Source of the DNA: Chrysoperla carnea
Lineage: Eukaryota; Arthropoda; Insecta; Neuroptera; Chrysopidae
Reading direction: 5' to 3'
NCBI RefSeq assembly: GCF_905475395.1
Contig: NC_058337.1
Span: 71,444,368-71,508,367, forward strand
DNA length: 64,000 nucleotides
Below the pieces are notes generated by a model. The model saw nothing but the letters and a program-made list of their open reading frames with translations. It searched no databases and had not been told where the DNA came from. Positions 62,085 to 64,000 of the stretch are shown piece after piece. A program made the position numbers and the translations under genes. Every line of letters begins with the position of its first letter. Positions within the stretch are counted from its first letter, which is position 1.

Positions 62085-63239
62085 ACAAAAACAAAACAGT
62101 AAATTATTTAGTTAAGCCATCTTTATAAATTTATAAAGGACATACGTTGATACATTTTATAATCAGGATTGCCAGATCTCACGTTTAATAGATACGAAAT
62201 AATATTTTGTAAAGGACTCTGCCCGCATTAATCTTATGGGAATTGGGTCTCGTTCAAATTTGTTCATATTGCGTCATCCTGATCAAAATTCTCAATGGGC
62301 ACGATGATCCAAATGAAAAAATTTCTAAGCTATGCGCGTTGGAATGTTAGTCATTTTGATAAATGTTTTGAAAAAATTATAAAAAAATAATATATTTAAT
62401 AAATGTTTTGAAAAATTTTTTTAAAGTGTGCGGGTGTTTTTTTAACTATATGTATGCCTGCAAGTGTAAAATTACGCACACTCACAAATTAACTCAAAAA
62501 ATTGCTCGCGTTATGAGCAAATTTAACCGAAACCAAATTCCCTTAATATTTAGTGCGGGATCCTTTGTAGAAACTTCTATTCAGGTTTTTGCAAAAAAAT
62601 TTTCTCTGTAACTATAAAAGACAGGCAGTTGAAAATTGTTATGTAGCTTTGGGTTGTTGGTCTATCTCTATAGTACTTATTTGCATTTGGATTTCTCAAA
62701 AAAACTCCCCTTTTCTCCTTTCTTTCCTAATAAACCAATAACTTAAAATTCACTACCAAACATGAATCTTGTATCTTCTTAATTCCGGAGAAAAGCTCCG
62801 AAACTGCGAAACATAGAAGGTTGCCCATCGGTATGCAACTTTGCTTTGTTGGTCTATAGTGCCTAATCGCATACTAACATTACTATAACCTTTCTGATAA
62901 TATTAAGAGGGTGAAATCGGGATAATTTTCCCAAATTTAAATTCCGTAGTTATCCATTAATCTTAGTCATAAAAGGGGTCAACCTCGGTGTCGAAATCTA
63001 TCGGAATAAGCTAAATATTTGTACAAACCTTTATTTTGACAGTACAAATGTAGTCTCTCAAAAGTCTCATGTGCGAATGTTTTTGAAATAGGGCAGAAGA
63101 ACGAAGCGATATTATCGGAGTTTTTATGAAAGATCGGATGGTATTCTACGAGCATGACTTGATTGATACTGAAGCAAAATATCACACCGTTTGCTACAGC
63201 AATTTTTAAAGCCAGACCCATCTCTAATAAGAAAGGTTC
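62085..63239. other. Probable intron of the minus-strand gene, with debris
   Basis: Two loosely similar segments (GTTGGTCTATCTCTATAGTA near 62656 and GTTGGTCTATAGTGCCTAAT near 62850) suggest an internal duplication of a repeat. A minus-strand 80-codon frame at 62979-63221 is not supported as an exon. Confidence 0.35.
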
Positions 63240-63640
63240 ACCAAGCCCGCTGCACTGGGCTTCAAAGTAAAAACCACTGCTTTATAACCTCCACCTCTCT
63301 TGATCTCACTTATCCATTAAAAGTTTTCAATTTTTTTAAGTGTAAATTCATTGAGTATATCAGAAAAGATGACCATGAATTGATTTACATTTACTATTTT
63401 TAAAGAAATCTTTAATTTATGGTTCAAAATGATGATCTTAGATGGAGCAGTAAAATGTCAGATTAAATTTAATTTTTGTTGTTGTTGTTGTTGAATATAT
63501 CTTTATAAATTATAGCTCATGTGTTATTCTGATGTATGAGCTATTTTGTTGTACAGCTTCATTCAAATCCATTCGATGGTTTTTGCGTGAATGCGTAACA
63601 AACAAACATCCTTACTTTTACTTTAATAATATATAGGGAT
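63240..63640 (+). repeat. Dispersed repeat family S, copy 2, with a GTT microsatellite
   Basis: Second copy of the family at 60825-61290, same order. Where copy 1 has a T tract near 61125-61140, this copy has (GTT)n at 63478-63493. The 3' part (CAAATCCATTCG, GTGAATGCGTAACAAACAAA) is of the common insect SINE/LINE-tail type. Confidence 0.75.
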
Positions 63641-64000
63641 AGAGATGGGGATAGAAGATCTTGAAGTGTATTAGATTGGGATTCACGATTGATCTTGGGC
63701 GAGAATTTTACCCTCTATAACTTTTTTAAAGATGTAAATACGATTGAAGGTAAAGAAACCGAGATATTCTCAAAAAACTGATTTTTGCGACGTCTGACTT
63801 TAAATATTTAAGGACGTTGACACATGACCATATGTGACTTTTGTGACACTATCAAAATACATATTTATACAAGAATTCAGCTTATTTGGCATATTGAAAT
63901 CGGACCCATAAACGGACAGACAGAATTTTGATGGTATCATTTGCAGAGTTTGTTTAATATTTTATTTCGATAAGGACACTAATTGATTCAAGATAAACGT
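63641..64000. other. Window end, no gene seen
   Basis: GACAGACAGAATTTTGATGG near 63916 belongs to another dispersed-repeat type. No exon could be supported. Confidence 0.3.

Noticed and set aside
62979-63221. 80-codon minus-strand frame as an upstream exon of the 61.7-kb gene
   Set aside because: No donor or acceptor in phase with 62079 and no recognisable sequence.
1-64000. CRISPR array, bacterial operon or defence island
   Set aside because: The only regular repeat is the gapless 171-bp triplet, without spacers. All recognised genes are spliced eukaryotic genes.

Overview
The window is a strongly A+T-rich stretch of an insect nuclear genome. The genes are spliced with GT-AG introns and AATAAA-type poly(A) signals, and the proteins recognised are eukaryotic (NOP56, TAF1B, SPEF1). 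Introns and spacers are full of inverted-repeat and interspersed elements of the kind common in insects. There is no operon structure, CRISPR array or bacterial signal. The order within insects cannot be fixed from this sequence alone.

Layout. 1-1759: the last intron and last exon of a + strand gene, probably SCYL2. 1760-13472: a gene-poor stretch with foldback elements, a 171-bp tandem triplet and one possible minus-strand exon near 5.1 kb. 13760-16138: NOP56 (minus, 3 coding exons, 502 aa), the box C/D snoRNP core protein. 17550-23736: TAF1B (plus, 4 coding exons, 752 aa), the Pol I SL1/TIF-IB subunit. NOP56 and TAF1B are divergent and both act in rRNA production. Their 1.4-kb spacer holds CACGTG and CACGCG motifs beside NOP56. 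25937-31675: SPEF1/CLAMP (plus, 4 exons, 225 aa), a microtubule-associated calponin-homology protein. Its first intron carries a 1.38-kb long-inverted-repeat element that abuts the exon-2 splice acceptor.

31.7-57.7 kb is essentially a gene desert. It holds transposable-element relics (a non-LTR reverse transcriptase fragment, a hAT-type element with a perfect 8-bp target duplication, several foldback/MITE families), a tRNA-like sequence and one weak candidate exon with a signal peptide. 57725-60805 encodes the first 449 residues of a secreted protein that I do not recognise by name. Its second intron holds a degraded retrotransposon, and its 3' end was not found. 61736-62079 is the acidic C-terminal exon of an unrecognised minus-strand gene.

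The most unusual points are the foldback element rebuilding the SPEF1 acceptor, the hairpin that seems to supply the NOP56 poly(A) signal, two adjacent pre-miRNA-sized hairpins in SPEF1 intron 2, and a 0.5-0.65-kb repeat family present in at least six copies. All exon joins were worked out by eye from frame, phase and splice signals; no alignment or search was run.
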